Positions 9,066 through 16,741 of a stretch of 42,212 bases of DNA are shown here, piece by piece. This DNA is from Mailhella massiliensis (GTDB lineage Bacteria; Desulfobacterota; Desulfovibrionia; Desulfovibrionales; Desulfovibrionaceae). Under the pieces are notes generated by a model. It worked only from the letters and a program-made list of their open reading frames with translations, made no database searches and was not told where the DNA came from. Positions within the stretch are counted from its first letter, which is position 1. Every line of letters starts with the position of its first letter. The stretch is from assembly GCF_020741395.1 (NCBI RefSeq), contig NZ_DYZA01000200.1:1-42212 (forward strand), in the 5' to 3' direction. The position numbers and the translations under genes are program-made.

Positions 9066-9788
9066 CTAATACACCGCAGCGATTTCGGCACAGGTACTTC
9101 TCAGAAGGCGTATGTAAAGGCGTATTTCCTTCTCCGTGAACTGCTGGCGCACGGCGGAAATCGTGATCACCGCGGTGAGGTCGCCGTCGGCGTTCAGCAC
9201 GGGGGCAGCCACGGAACAGGCCCCCTGTATCCTTTCATTGGCGCTGGAAAAATAGCCGGCATGACGTATCTCTCCCAGAAGATGGGAGATCTGTTCCCAA
9301 CTTTCTTCCATATCCAGCGCGTTGTCCCGATACACCTGAAGCTGACGGACTTCCGGCAGGCAGGCCCAGAGCATTTTGCCCGTGGCCCCCTTATGCAGCG
9401 GCAGGGGCGTGCGCAGCGGCGTATGATAGCGCAGCTCCTGGGCGGCATTGTGCACGAGTTCTATGCAGATGCGGAAATTATCCCTGTCCACCACGCTCAT
9501 GCCCACGCTCTGCCCCGTTTCATGGGAAAGCTTGCGAAGATACGGCAGGGAAATTCTGCGGAGACGCTCATACATCTGACCGCCCTGGGCCATGCGAAGT
9601 ATCTTGCTGCCCACGCCATACCGCGTCCCGGACTTTTCCAGGATGCCGCCCTCCACAAGACAGCGCAACATGCGAAAACATGTAGACTGGGGAATCCCCG
9701 TCACCACGGCAATGTCCTGAGCGCCCAGCCCGTTCTTTTCCTCCGCGAAGAGGGATAAAATGGAAATGACCCGTTCCACGGAGCGCAT
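9066..9788 (-). CDS. IclR-family transcriptional regulator
   Basis: This protein has an N-terminal winged helix-turn-helix (SVERVISILSLF, then GLGAQDIAVVTGIPQSTCFRMLRCLVEGG) and a C-terminal IclR effector domain (RRISLPYLRKLSHETGQSVGMSV through GYFSSANERIQGACSVAAPVL). IclR proteins bind small metabolites and control catabolic operons. I place the start at 9788 (240 residues), where AAGGG precedes the ATG. An in-frame ATG at 9881 would add 31 residues, but has no ribosome site and its codons are AT-rich and promoter-like. The gene is convergent with ugpC and follows, in the same direction, the catabolic cluster at 10248-16201, separated from it by a strong terminator. Either of those systems could be its target; the cluster is the likelier one. 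Confidence 0.88.
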   Translation of the reverse strand: MRSVERVISILSLFAEEKNGLGAQDIAVVTGIPQSTCFRMLRCLVEGGILEKSGTRYGVGSKILRMAQGGQMYERLRRISLPYLRKLSHETGQSVGMSVVDRDNFRICIELVHNAAQELRYHTPLRTPLPLHKGATGKMLWACLPEVRQLQVYRDNALDMEESWEQISHLLGEIRHAGYFSSANERIQGACSVAAPVLNADGDLTAVITISAVRQQFTEKEIRLYIRLLRSTCAEIAAVY

Positions 9789-9890
9789 GGAGCTCTGCCC
9801 TTCCCCCTCTTTCTTTTCCGGCGCTTGTTTTAAATTTCTCACAAAGATAACCCGTTGTTTGTCGTTATTCACCTTCTTCATCCATACTGG

Positions 9891-9915
9891 GAAACGGACA
9901 AAGTTTCAATGTCCG
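9891..9915. promoter_or_regulatory. Nested inverted repeats upstream of iclR
   Basis: CGGACA (9895-9900) and TGTCCG (9910-9915) form a six-base inverted repeat spaced by nine bases. It interlocks with GAAAC/GTTTC (9891-9895 and 9903-9907). It lies about 100 bases upstream of the preferred iclR start and could be an autoregulatory operator. The remaining bases from here to 10134 hold no gene that I can support. Confidence 0.3.
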
Positions 9916-10134
9916 CCGCAGGAATACCGAAAAAGTGATCCACCCGTCATACGATACGGGAACATCCCGCCGCCGGAAAACGGCAGCCCTGCCTTCGGCC
10001 TCCGGTCGAAGAAAAGCAGGCCCGGGGAATCCGCCCCTTTCTGCAAGGCTCCGGGCTCGCCCATGCTGCGGACACGGCCAGCATGGACGCGCTTTTCCCA
10101 CGACAGAAAACCTGCGTCTGAAGCAAAAAGACAA

Positions 10135-10170
10135 AAGGTCCCGGCAAGATGGATGCTGCCGGGGCCTTTC
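10135..10170. terminator. Strong terminator upstream of iclR, after the nitroreductase gene
   Basis: A 13-base-pair stem with one G-U pair (10135-10147 with 10158-10170) encloses a ten-base loop. A/T tracts flank both sides, so it can work in both directions. It lies 78 bases past the stop of the ferredoxin-nitroreductase gene on the minus strand and separates the catabolic cluster from iclR. Confidence 0.88.
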
Positions 10171-10247
10171 TCCTGTCTGCGGCGTCCTCCGCCCGCGGGC
10201 GGAACGACGCGGAGGGGACATGACGCGCCGTTCCGCCCCGGGGCAGG

Positions 10248-11063
10248 TTATACCCAGGTCAGGGCAGGAGGCTTTCTCCACGGGATGCGCACATAACGTA
10301 TCGCCGGATACCCGGCCAGAAAGGCGGCATACACCATCTTTCCTTCCGGAATGCCGAGGAATTGCCTGAGCTCGGGAACGGCGGGCGCTCCGCGTACGAT
10401 GAGGCCGGACCAGCATGTACCTATGCCCATGGTGTGCAGCACGAGCTCAAGGTAGGACGCTGCGCCGGCGCATGCCTGGGGGGACATGTACGCGGGGGCT
10501 TCAAAATCGCCCCAGCGGGAAGGCAGTTCATCGGCATAAACGGTAAGCAGCAGGGGAGCTCCCCGAAGTATGGTATCCCTGCCGTGGCGGTAATTGTCGA
10601 CATGCTTTTTCCAGCGGGGGAAGGCCTCCATCCACTCTGCCAGCAGCTCGCGTACCCGCGCAATAGCATCCGGGGAATCCACAAAACTGTACCCTACGTC
10701 CCGCCTGTTGGCTCCCGTGGGGGCATAGTTCGCTATGTGAAGCGCCTTTTCCACCTGCCCCCTGTCCACCGGCCTGTTTCTGAAGTGGCGTATGGAACGC
10801 CGCGACATGAAAAGCCGGGCCGCCTGCTCTTCGGGAATATTCAGAGCGGCAGGCTCCATGGCTTCCGGGTCCATGTCGTGCAGGCGTATGGCGGCGGCAG
10901 GGCATACCGCCACGCAGTGCCCGCACTGGATGCACTTCGCTTCCTCATCCGTCTTCCATACGGCCTTTTTATCTTCTCCCATCCTGAAAAGGTCGATGGA
11001 GCAGGCTTTCAGGCAAAGCCCGTCGCCCAGGCATTTTTCCGTATCTATGTGTATAAGAGGCAT
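10248..11063 (-). CDS. Ferredoxin-nitroreductase fusion protein
   Basis: This 271-residue protein has an N-terminal two-cluster ferredoxin domain and a C-terminal FMN-binding nitroreductase domain (MSRRSIRHFRNRPVD near residue 86, then NYAPTGANRRD, and PQACAGAASYLELVLHTMGIGTCW). The second Fe-S motif is normal (Cys44, 47, 50, 54). The first reads CLGDGLC then KACS: Cys11, Asp14, Cys17, Cys21, so Asp replaces the usual second Cys. Such flavoproteins couple ferredoxin-level electrons to reduction of a C=C or aromatic substrate. The start has CGGAG eight bases upstream. It begins 17 bases after the transporter gene and is the last gene before the terminator. Substrate is unknown. Confidence 0.9.
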   Translation of the reverse strand: MPLIHIDTEKCLGDGLCLKACSIDLFRMGEDKKAVWKTDEEAKCIQCGHCVAVCPAAAIRLHDMDPEAMEPAALNIPEEQAARLFMSRRSIRHFRNRPVDRGQVEKALHIANYAPTGANRRDVGYSFVDSPDAIARVRELLAEWMEAFPRWKKHVDNYRHGRDTILRGAPLLLTVYADELPSRWGDFEAPAYMSPQACAGAASYLELVLHTMGIGTCWSGLIVRGAPAVPELRQFLGIPEGKMVYAAFLAGYPAIRYVRIPWRKPPALTWV

Positions 11064-11080
11064 AGGGAACTCCGGCAGGA

Positions 11081-12496
11081 TTAAAGAACGTCGATAAGCT
11101 TCCAGTAAGGCATCAGCACGGCCACCACGAAGATGGGCATGATGATGAACATGCGCAGGGCGAGAGCGGGAATGACATGGCGGAGCGTGATGTAGCCCGT
11201 CATGAAGATATACAGGAAGAAGCCGATTTCATAGGGGAAGATGTACTGATCCAGCCCGTAACTGAACGTGTACAGCATGGCCTGCGGGGAAACGCCGAGA
11301 TCGACGGCAAGCTGCGCCATGGGCTGGCACAGCGCGGACATGGCGGCCATGGGCGTAAGGATGAAGTTCACCGCAACGCCCGTGAAGTAGCTGGAAATCA
11401 GTGCCATAGTCTCGCCCTGGCCTTCCAGAAGGGGCAGAAGTATGCCGGCCAGAGCCTTATCAATGCCTATGTTCTGGGCCACGATGCCGATGGAGATGCA
11501 GGCCGTGAGGAAAATGACGAAAGGCATGTCCAGCCTGCGAAGATCCGCCGCCGTCATCAGATTCACGCCGGGCAAAAAGTACACCATGGCAAGCAGCGCG
11601 AACACAAAGCCGCCGTCAAGCTTGGCCATGGGCGCAAGAAGGAATCCGGCCATGGCGATAACCAGGACGCCGAGCCCCTTGACTTCATCTCGGGAAACGC
11701 TGCCCATGGCGGCAAGGCGTTCGGTGAGCATCTGGCGCATCTGCCCGCGGTCGCGCAGGCGTTCCTTGCCCCGGATCATGAATATAAGCGCATAGGCTAT
11801 GGCCGCGTAGACGACGCAGCCGAAGGCCTGATGATACATCCACTGCCCGTAGTTCACAGGCTCCTGTCCGCTGGCCACGGCCGCCGCATTGGCGCCCACG
11901 AGCTGGAGGAGCATGCTGGTCATGAAGGCGGGGGAGGTGGCCGCCGTGGCAAACAGGCCCGCCATGATGATGGAAGAGGACATGCGCGACTTGGGATCCA
12001 CCCCGAGGGCGTCTACCATCCCCATGCCGAGAGCCGTAAAGATGATCAGACGGCCCTGGCTTGCAGGCATGATGGAGGAAAGCACAAAGCCCGCGAGAAG
12101 AAAGCCGAGCATGGCGCAGGCGTAGGAAGACCCCGTCCAGAGCATGATTTTAATGGCGATTCTCTTGGCCGCCCCCGTGCGGTGCAGAACATCGGCGATG
12201 ATCAGGCCCGCAAAGGCTATCCACGGCAGGAAGGTACCGAAGGAACTGAACACCACGCCGGGTTTGGTGACGAACACGCTGTACAGAAACACCATGATGA
12301 TTGCGGACACCGACGAAGGCATGGTTTCCAGCGCCCACGACATGACGGCCCATACCGTGATTGCAAGGAACAGGGGAATTTTCGGGTTCATGCCTTCGGA
12401 CACGGGAATACAGAAATACACCAGCACCGGGACAAGAATGGACGCCGCCCATTTTATGGCGTCGGAACGTGAGAAGCCTGCTGAAACGGTAGACAT
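11081..12496 (-). CDS. DASS/SLC13-type sodium-carboxylate (anion) transporter
   Basis: This 471-residue integral membrane protein has about twelve hydrophobic segments. It resembles divalent-anion:sodium symporters: LAITVWAVMSWALETMPSSVSAIIMVF near the start, then FLPWIAFAGLIIADVLHRTGAAKRIA, LSSIMPASQGRLIIF, and a second repeat with MPFVIFLTACISIGIVAQNIG and NFILTPMAAMSALCQP. The ATG at 12496 is chosen because GGGG lies just upstream and MSTVSAGF leads directly into the first helix; an upstream extension is not protein-like. The family carries di- and tricarboxylates, sulfate or related anions. Its place between catabolic enzymes suggests that it imports the substrate of the cluster. A 201-base gap with a small hairpin separates it from the upstream gene. 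Confidence 0.88.
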   Translation of the reverse strand: MSTVSAGFSRSDAIKWAASILVPVLVYFCIPVSEGMNPKIPLFLAITVWAVMSWALETMPSSVSAIIMVFLYSVFVTKPGVVFSSFGTFLPWIAFAGLIIADVLHRTGAAKRIAIKIMLWTGSSYACAMLGFLLAGFVLSSIMPASQGRLIIFTALGMGMVDALGVDPKSRMSSSIIMAGLFATAATSPAFMTSMLLQLVGANAAAVASGQEPVNYGQWMYHQAFGCVVYAAIAYALIFMIRGKERLRDRGQMRQMLTERLAAMGSVSRDEVKGLGVLVIAMAGFLLAPMAKLDGGFVFALLAMVYFLPGVNLMTAADLRRLDMPFVIFLTACISIGIVAQNIGIDKALAGILLPLLEGQGETMALISSYFTGVAVNFILTPMAAMSALCQPMAQLAVDLGVSPQAMLYTFSYGLDQYIFPYEIGFFLYIFMTGYITLRHVIPALALRMFIIMPIFVVAVLMPYWKLIDVL

Positions 12497-12539
12497 AGGA
12501 AACCCCACTGTAGTGAATGAAGGGAAAAGCCGCCTCAGG

Positions 12540-12565
12540 CTTCCGGGGGCACAGGCACCCGGAAG
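12540..12565 (-). promoter_or_regulatory. Hairpin in the gap between the MmgE/PrpD and transporter genes
   Basis: CTTCCGGG (12540-12547) pairs with CCCGGAAG (12558-12565) around a ten-base loop. No clear U-tract follows. It may modulate expression of the transporter relative to the upstream enzymes. The rest of this 200-base gap shows nothing definite. Confidence 0.35.
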
Positions 12566-12697
12566 GGCGGAATATTTCCACAATGATGACGAGACGGCCT
12601 TCCGGCTTGTTGCATCTTCTTCAGGAAAATGCGGACTCCTGAAAACAGTCGCGCTTCACACGCGGCCGCCTCCGGCGAAAGGCTCCCCGTAAGAAAC

Positions 12698-14059
12698 TCA
12701 GACCTGAAGATCGTCCATGATTTCCTGAACCGGACGGTTTTCAAAATCCTTGATATCTTCGATGATCTTCTGCTGCCTGTCGTAGTAGAAGGGCGTGACG
12801 GCATGTTCGCAGCAGTGCCGGAACTTCCTTTCCACCTCTTCCGCCGTCAACATGTTGGTCGAATGGCCCTTCAGTACATGGCAGGTCTTGCTGAGCACTC
12901 TTCCGTCATCCAGAATGATCTGCACGGTCTGAGGCATTTTCAGCTTAGGCGCGGCATGTTCGTCCATGACTACCCGCGTCTTCTTTGCAAGGGCCACGAT
13001 ATCGGGATCATACAGGCGTTCTTCCGTGAAGTCGTCAAGGTCGATGAATCCGCGATGGAAGGCCACCGACGTGCAGTAGGCGCCGCTCAGAATGGCCTCC
13101 ACCACGGCATGGCCGGAAATGGCCTCATACGGCTTGCTCGATACGCGGAACGGCGCGTCCGGCATGGTGATCACCACCTCGGCAATGTGTTTCGGATCCA
13201 CGCCTTCGCGATAGAACTCGCATGCCGCGTCCACGGCGGCGTGCACGTCGCGTGCGCAGGGATACTGTTTGACGCCAATGCTCTTCACTTCCCAGCGGCT
13301 GCCCAGGTCCTTGAAAATCTGAGAGCGGTCGAAGCAGCCGCGTTCATACAGATTCATGTAGCCGAAGCGCCCTTCCAGCACGCCCTTCGCGCCGGTGATC
13401 CCCTTCTGCGCGAGCTGGCAGGAAAGAATGCCCGCATGCACGCCGAAGGCGGGATGCATGCGCTTGACCAGCGCCCCGTCAATATTGGACTGCAAGGTCG
13501 TGGACACCTGCGCATAGGCGATGCCCAGAGCATCCACAAACTGGGGGAAGCTCAGGCCCAGCATCTTTGCGGCTGCCACGGTAGCGCCGAAAAAGCCCAG
13601 AGTGCCCGTGCGCACAAAGGCTATGCTGGAGGTGATGCCCATGCCTATACGGCACTGTACCTCAAGAGCCAGAAGCAGGGCTTCCAGGATATCCTTCCCG
13701 GTTTTCCCGCCCATATATTCCGCCATGGCCAGCGCGGGCGGCAGACAGGAACAGTGGGCGTGACAGCACGCTTCATCGTGGTTGTCGTCGAAGTCCAGCG
13801 CCTGTATCAGCGTGGCATTGGCCATGGCCGCATGCTTGGCAAGAACCTTGCCTCCGAACACAAGGAAAGAACTCTGGGGCCTGCCTCCGTATTCCCGCAT
13901 GAGCTCGACTACTTCCCGGCAACCGGGAGCATTGGAGCCCGCAAGGGCTACGCCCAGAGTATCCAAAAGCAGAAGTTTCTCATGATCCACAACGTCCTGC
14001 GGAATATCTTCCAGCTTCATTTCATACGCAAACTGTGCAAGTTCCTGCATAGCATCCAT
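12698..14059 (-). CDS. MmgE/PrpD-family protein
   Basis: This 453-residue cytoplasmic protein belongs to the MmgE/PrpD superfamily, which includes 2-methylcitrate dehydratase, cis-aconitate decarboxylase and iminodisuccinate epimerase. The family signature is clear near the N-terminus (HEKLLLLDTLGVALAGSNAPG). It is followed by NATLIQALDFDDNHDEACCHAHCS, GMGITSSIAF, HPAFGVHAGILSCQLAQKGITGAKGVLEGRFG in part, and a C-terminal lobe with YDPDIVALAKKTRV. The ATG at 14059 is selected because GAGGGAGAAAG precedes it; an in-frame start 63 bases upstream looks non-coding. It lies 62 bases after the amidohydrolase gene. The substrate is probably a polar carboxylic acid, but the exact reaction cannot be read from sequence. 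Confidence 0.9.
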   Translation of the reverse strand: MDAMQELAQFAYEMKLEDIPQDVVDHEKLLLLDTLGVALAGSNAPGCREVVELMREYGGRPQSSFLVFGGKVLAKHAAMANATLIQALDFDDNHDEACCHAHCSCLPPALAMAEYMGGKTGKDILEALLLALEVQCRIGMGITSSIAFVRTGTLGFFGATVAAAKMLGLSFPQFVDALGIAYAQVSTTLQSNIDGALVKRMHPAFGVHAGILSCQLAQKGITGAKGVLEGRFGYMNLYERGCFDRSQIFKDLGSRWEVKSIGVKQYPCARDVHAAVDAACEFYREGVDPKHIAEVVITMPDAPFRVSSKPYEAISGHAVVEAILSGAYCTSVAFHRGFIDLDDFTEERLYDPDIVALAKKTRVVMDEHAAPKLKMPQTVQIILDDGRVLSKTCHVLKGHSTNMLTAEEVERKFRHCCEHAVTPFYYDRQQKIIEDIKDFENRPVQEIMDDLQV

Positions 14060-14121
14060 AGACTTTCTCCCTCTCTCCGGTTGCATACTCTTCCACGCCG
14101 GACGGGCGCGAAAACGAAGCA

Positions 14122-15513
14122 TTACTTTCTTCCGACATAACGCCCGGCGCCGGGGGCGACGCAGATCTCGCCGTGATCCATGACCACGTTTCCCCGGCAG
14201 ATAGTCATGACGGGGCGGCCCTTCAGGCGCATGCCTTCATAGATGGAATAGTCGGACGCGCTGTTGAGCTCCGACGCTTTCACCGTGAACTCGCTTTCAA
14301 GATCCACCAGCGCAAAGTCCGCGTCGCAGCCTTCCGCTATGCGGCCCTTGTCCGTCAGGCCGAACACCCGCGCAGGATTCGTGCTCGTCACTTCCGCGAT
14401 GCGCTCCAGGGAAAGCCCGCGCTTGTGGTAGCCCTCGCTTATCATGAGCGGAAGAAGAAGGCCCACGCCGCCGAAACCGGGCTTCACCTTGCTCTGTTCC
14501 GTGCGACCCCCCTTCTTTTCAAAGCTGCTGTTGCAGTGATCCGTGCCTATGGAGCCGACCGTCCCCTCGCGTATGCCTTCCCACAGGCGCTCCGAATCCT
14601 CTCTGTAGCGTACCGGAGGGTTCACCTTGGCAAGAAGGCCGGCCTCGCTCTCCACCGTGGACGCCAGATAGTGAGGGCAGGTTTCCACCGTCACATAGCG
14701 CCGCGTCTCCTCGTCCTGAAGCAGGGGCGTGAGCATGTCCGCCGTCAGGCCCGCACTCGTGTGCACAAGGTAGGCCTTGGCCCGGAACTTCCGCGCGAGA
14801 AGCGCCGCTGCCAGCGCGGATACCGTTTCCGCATAGTCCGGGCTGCGCTTTTCGTACCAGCCCAGCGTGTCCTTGTCCGGCAGGGCGTCCCATTCACGAT
14901 GGAAAAGCGGGCTGCGGGAAATCTCCATGCTTTCGCAGTGCACGCACAGCGTGGCCGTGGGAAGTTCCGCTCCCATGCGCTGCAGCACATAGCCCATGTC
15001 CCCGTCGTCCAGCCGCAGGGCCTTTTCCTCCGGCACCTTGAACAGTTCAGGCACCTGATACATGTAATTGGTGTAGAACTTGAACGACGATATGCCGAAG
15101 CGCCTGTACAGCACCCCCATCTGCTCTATGTGGTCCGTGGACAGGATGCCGATGTGAAGCCCGAAATCCACCGCCACCTGCGCTTCCCCGCGCCGGATGA
15201 GGTCCTCCACCGTATCCGGGTAATCCTTGCCGTGGCGGAAATACGACAGCACCGTCGTCACGCCCCCCGTGGCCGCGCAGCGGCTTTCCGTCCGGCAGTC
15301 GTCGTCGTAGGGCATGTACACGCCGTAGTGCATGTGCGGCTCTATCGCCCCGGGAAGAACCACCAGGCCGCGCGCGTCTATCTCTCGGCGCGCCTCGGGC
15401 GCCCCGTGGTTGCCGATGAACACGATGCGCCCCTGTTCCACCCCTATGTCCACCGGCTGCATGCCCCTGCCGGGCAGGCAGGCCTGCCCTCCGCGTATGA
15501 GAAGATCAAGCAT
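14122..15513 (-). CDS. Hydantoinase/dihydropyrimidinase-family amidohydrolase
   Basis: This 463-residue protein is a cyclic-amide hydrolase with a binuclear metal centre. The metal ligands are all visible: His60 and His62 (EPHMHYG), the Lys145 that is normally carboxylated (SSFKFYTNYM), His192 (CVHCES), His251 (LVHTSAG) and Asp325 (GTDHCNSS). It has the family edge strands (LLIRGGQACL at the start and ADFALVDLESEFTVKASEL at the end). Dihydropyrimidinases, hydantoinases, allantoinases and dihydroorotases belong here. The conserved motif is atypical (EPHMH rather than D-x-H-T/V-H), so the substrate may be unusual. It overlaps the upstream isochorismatase-family gene by eight bases, which ties the two reactions together. 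Confidence 0.92.
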   Translation of the reverse strand: MLDLLIRGGQACLPGRGMQPVDIGVEQGRIVFIGNHGAPEARREIDARGLVVLPGAIEPHMHYGVYMPYDDDCRTESRCAATGGVTTVLSYFRHGKDYPDTVEDLIRRGEAQVAVDFGLHIGILSTDHIEQMGVLYRRFGISSFKFYTNYMYQVPELFKVPEEKALRLDDGDMGYVLQRMGAELPTATLCVHCESMEISRSPLFHREWDALPDKDTLGWYEKRSPDYAETVSALAAALLARKFRAKAYLVHTSAGLTADMLTPLLQDEETRRYVTVETCPHYLASTVESEAGLLAKVNPPVRYREDSERLWEGIREGTVGSIGTDHCNSSFEKKGGRTEQSKVKPGFGGVGLLLPLMISEGYHKRGLSLERIAEVTSTNPARVFGLTDKGRIAEGCDADFALVDLESEFTVKASELNSASDYSIYEGMRLKGRPVMTICRGNVVMDHGEICVAPGAGRYVGRK

Positions 15514-16201
15514 GGCCGCCCCCCAGGCCCTTCATGTAGGCCGATATTTCTTCGGAGTTCATCACGTCGCAGTATTTCATCCACATATCCAGAAGCCCCG
15601 CCGCATGGGAAATGCTGATGCGGTCGTATACGCAGTCCTCCACCACCGCCACGTTGAAGTTGCGCGTCACCGCGTCCACCGCCGAGGCACGAACGCAGCC
15701 GCTCGTGGAACCGCCCGTCAGGATCAGCGTGTCTATCTTCATCTTCACCAGCCAGGAAAGAAGCGGCGTCCCGTAGAAAATGCTGGCGTAGGCCTTGTCC
15801 AGCGTCAGGTCCCCGGGCTGCGGCGCAAGCTCGTCCACGATGAACGTCCCCCGGTGCCCTTCCACATACCGGCTCTGATCCCGCTGCGACTTGGCGCCGA
15901 AACTGTCGAAAGCCAGGTTCTTCTGCACATTCCTGGTCAGAAGCACCGGAATCCCCGCTTCCCTTGCCTGCTTCAGAAGCGGCTGTATGCGCCGTATGGC
16001 CGCCCATGCCGCAGCCCCGCCGCCGGAAGGCCACTCGGCGAGCTGCTCCCCTACGGGCCTGTCCTCGCCCACATAGTTGTACTGGGCGTCGATCACCACC
16101 AGCATGGGCCTGGTTCCCAGCCCCCTGCTCTTGCCGTAGCCGCCTTTCTCAATGACCAGTTTGTCGTCCCCGGTCAGATACGGAGTCCAGACTCTTTCCA
16201 T
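15506..16201 (-). CDS. Isochorismatase-superfamily amidohydrolase (N-carbamoylsarcosine amidase/maleamate amidase-like)
   Basis: This 231-residue cysteine hydrolase carries the complete catalytic triad of the superfamily: Asp38 (VVIDAQ), Lys136 (LDKAYASIF) and Cys169 (STSGCVRASAVDA). The block after the Cys, ending HAAGLLDMWMKYCDV, resembles N-carbamoylsarcosine amidohydrolase, maleamate amidohydrolase (NicF) and ureidoacrylate hydrolase (RutB). True isochorismatases lack that block. It therefore probably removes a carbamoyl or amide group, plausibly from the ring-opened product of the overlapping downstream hydantoinase-like enzyme. AAGGAGGG precedes the ATG. It is the first gene after the AT-rich promoter and inverted repeat at 16215-16319. 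Confidence 0.9.
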   Translation of the reverse strand: MERVWTPYLTGDDKLVIEKGGYGKSRGLGTRPMLVVIDAQYNYVGEDRPVGEQLAEWPSGGGAAAWAAIRRIQPLLKQAREAGIPVLLTRNVQKNLAFDSFGAKSQRDQSRYVEGHRGTFIVDELAPQPGDLTLDKAYASIFYGTPLLSWLVKMKIDTLILTGGSTSGCVRASAVDAVTRNFNVAVVEDCVYDRISISHAAGLLDMWMKYCDVMNSEEISAYMKGLGGGHA

Positions 16202-16214
16202 ACTCGGCCCTCCT

Positions 16215-16272
16215 TATTATTTTATGATAATATATTTCTTATTGTATGAGAAATAAAAATCATAAAATAATA
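16215..16272. promoter_or_regulatory. Long perfect inverted repeat (putative operator) in the catabolic operon leader
   Basis: Two perfect 14-base arms, 16215-16228 and 16259-16272 (containing ATTTTATGAT and ATCATAAAAT), are separated by 30 bases. Almost concentric with them is a second imperfect palindrome, TTTCTTAT-TGT-ATGAGAAA (16235-16253). It lies 14 bases before the first gene and downstream of the predicted promoter, so a bound dimer-of-dimers regulator would act as a roadblock. It could also fold as an AT-only hairpin in RNA. The cluster-end IclR protein is an obvious candidate to bind here, but that is inference. Confidence 0.6.
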
Positions 16273-16290
16273 TTCTTTTGTTTTATAAAC

Positions 16291-16319
16291 ATAGTGTCCG
16301 TTCTGCTTTCTCTTGTCAA
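16291..16319 (-). promoter_or_regulatory. Predicted sigma70 promoter of the catabolic operon
   Basis: On the minus strand a perfect -35 TTGACA (16314-16319) is followed after 17 bases by CACTAT (16291-16296). It lies in a sharp AT-rich island and points toward the amidase gene at 16201. The -10 is a weak match (3 of 6), so an activator may be involved. Confidence 0.5.
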
Positions 16320-16670
16320 GGCCCCCGCCGGATTTTTCTTCCGCGCAATGAAAAGGCACGTGACGCCCGGCACGGCATCCCTGCCTGTGCATAGGCGCAT
16401 CCTCCGCTCCAATGGGCTTTGAAGAAAGGCATGTCCCGCCCGTCTCCCGGATAGCGTGCTTTCTCCGTAAAAAAACACCTTTTCAATGGCGACCGGGAGC
16501 CTGAGCTGCCCGCCTTATCGAAAAAATGCCTTTCGTCGATGAATGGGCCGTGTTCTGTCCGCGCGTGGAGGCATCCGCGGTCTCGGCAGCTTCCGCTCCA
16601 TCCACGGATTGAAAGCTTTTCCCTTATCCCCGCACATGCGCGTCTTTCCTTTGCCCTGCCCCGCACAGGA
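16320..16670. other. Intergenic stretch, nothing recognised
   Basis: About 350 bases between the catabolic operon promoter and the terminator of the antiporter operon. I see no gene, repeat or structured RNA that I can support. Confidence 0.35.
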
Positions 16671-16671
16671 C

Positions 16672-16732
16672 AAAAAAACGCGCCGAATTTCTTCAGCGCG
16701 CTTTTTACAGCACCGGCCGGGAAAATCCCGGC
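16672..16732 (-). terminator. Double terminator hairpin after the NhaC-type antiporter gene
   Basis: Reading the minus strand, a seven-pair hairpin (GCCGGGA at 16716-16722 with TCCCGGC at 16726-16732) comes ten bases after the stop codon. A second GCGCGC-type stem follows and runs into seven T residues (ending at 16672). The second is a canonical intrinsic terminator. Confidence 0.85.
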
Positions 16733-16741
16733 AGGTTCACG

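Noticed and set aside
9896..9915. TTTCAATGTC near 9904, resembling part of the Fur-like promoters
   Set aside because: Only ten bases match. The partner half of the inverted repeat (TTGAAATTC) is not present, and the surrounding palindrome is CGGACA/TGTCCG, a different element.
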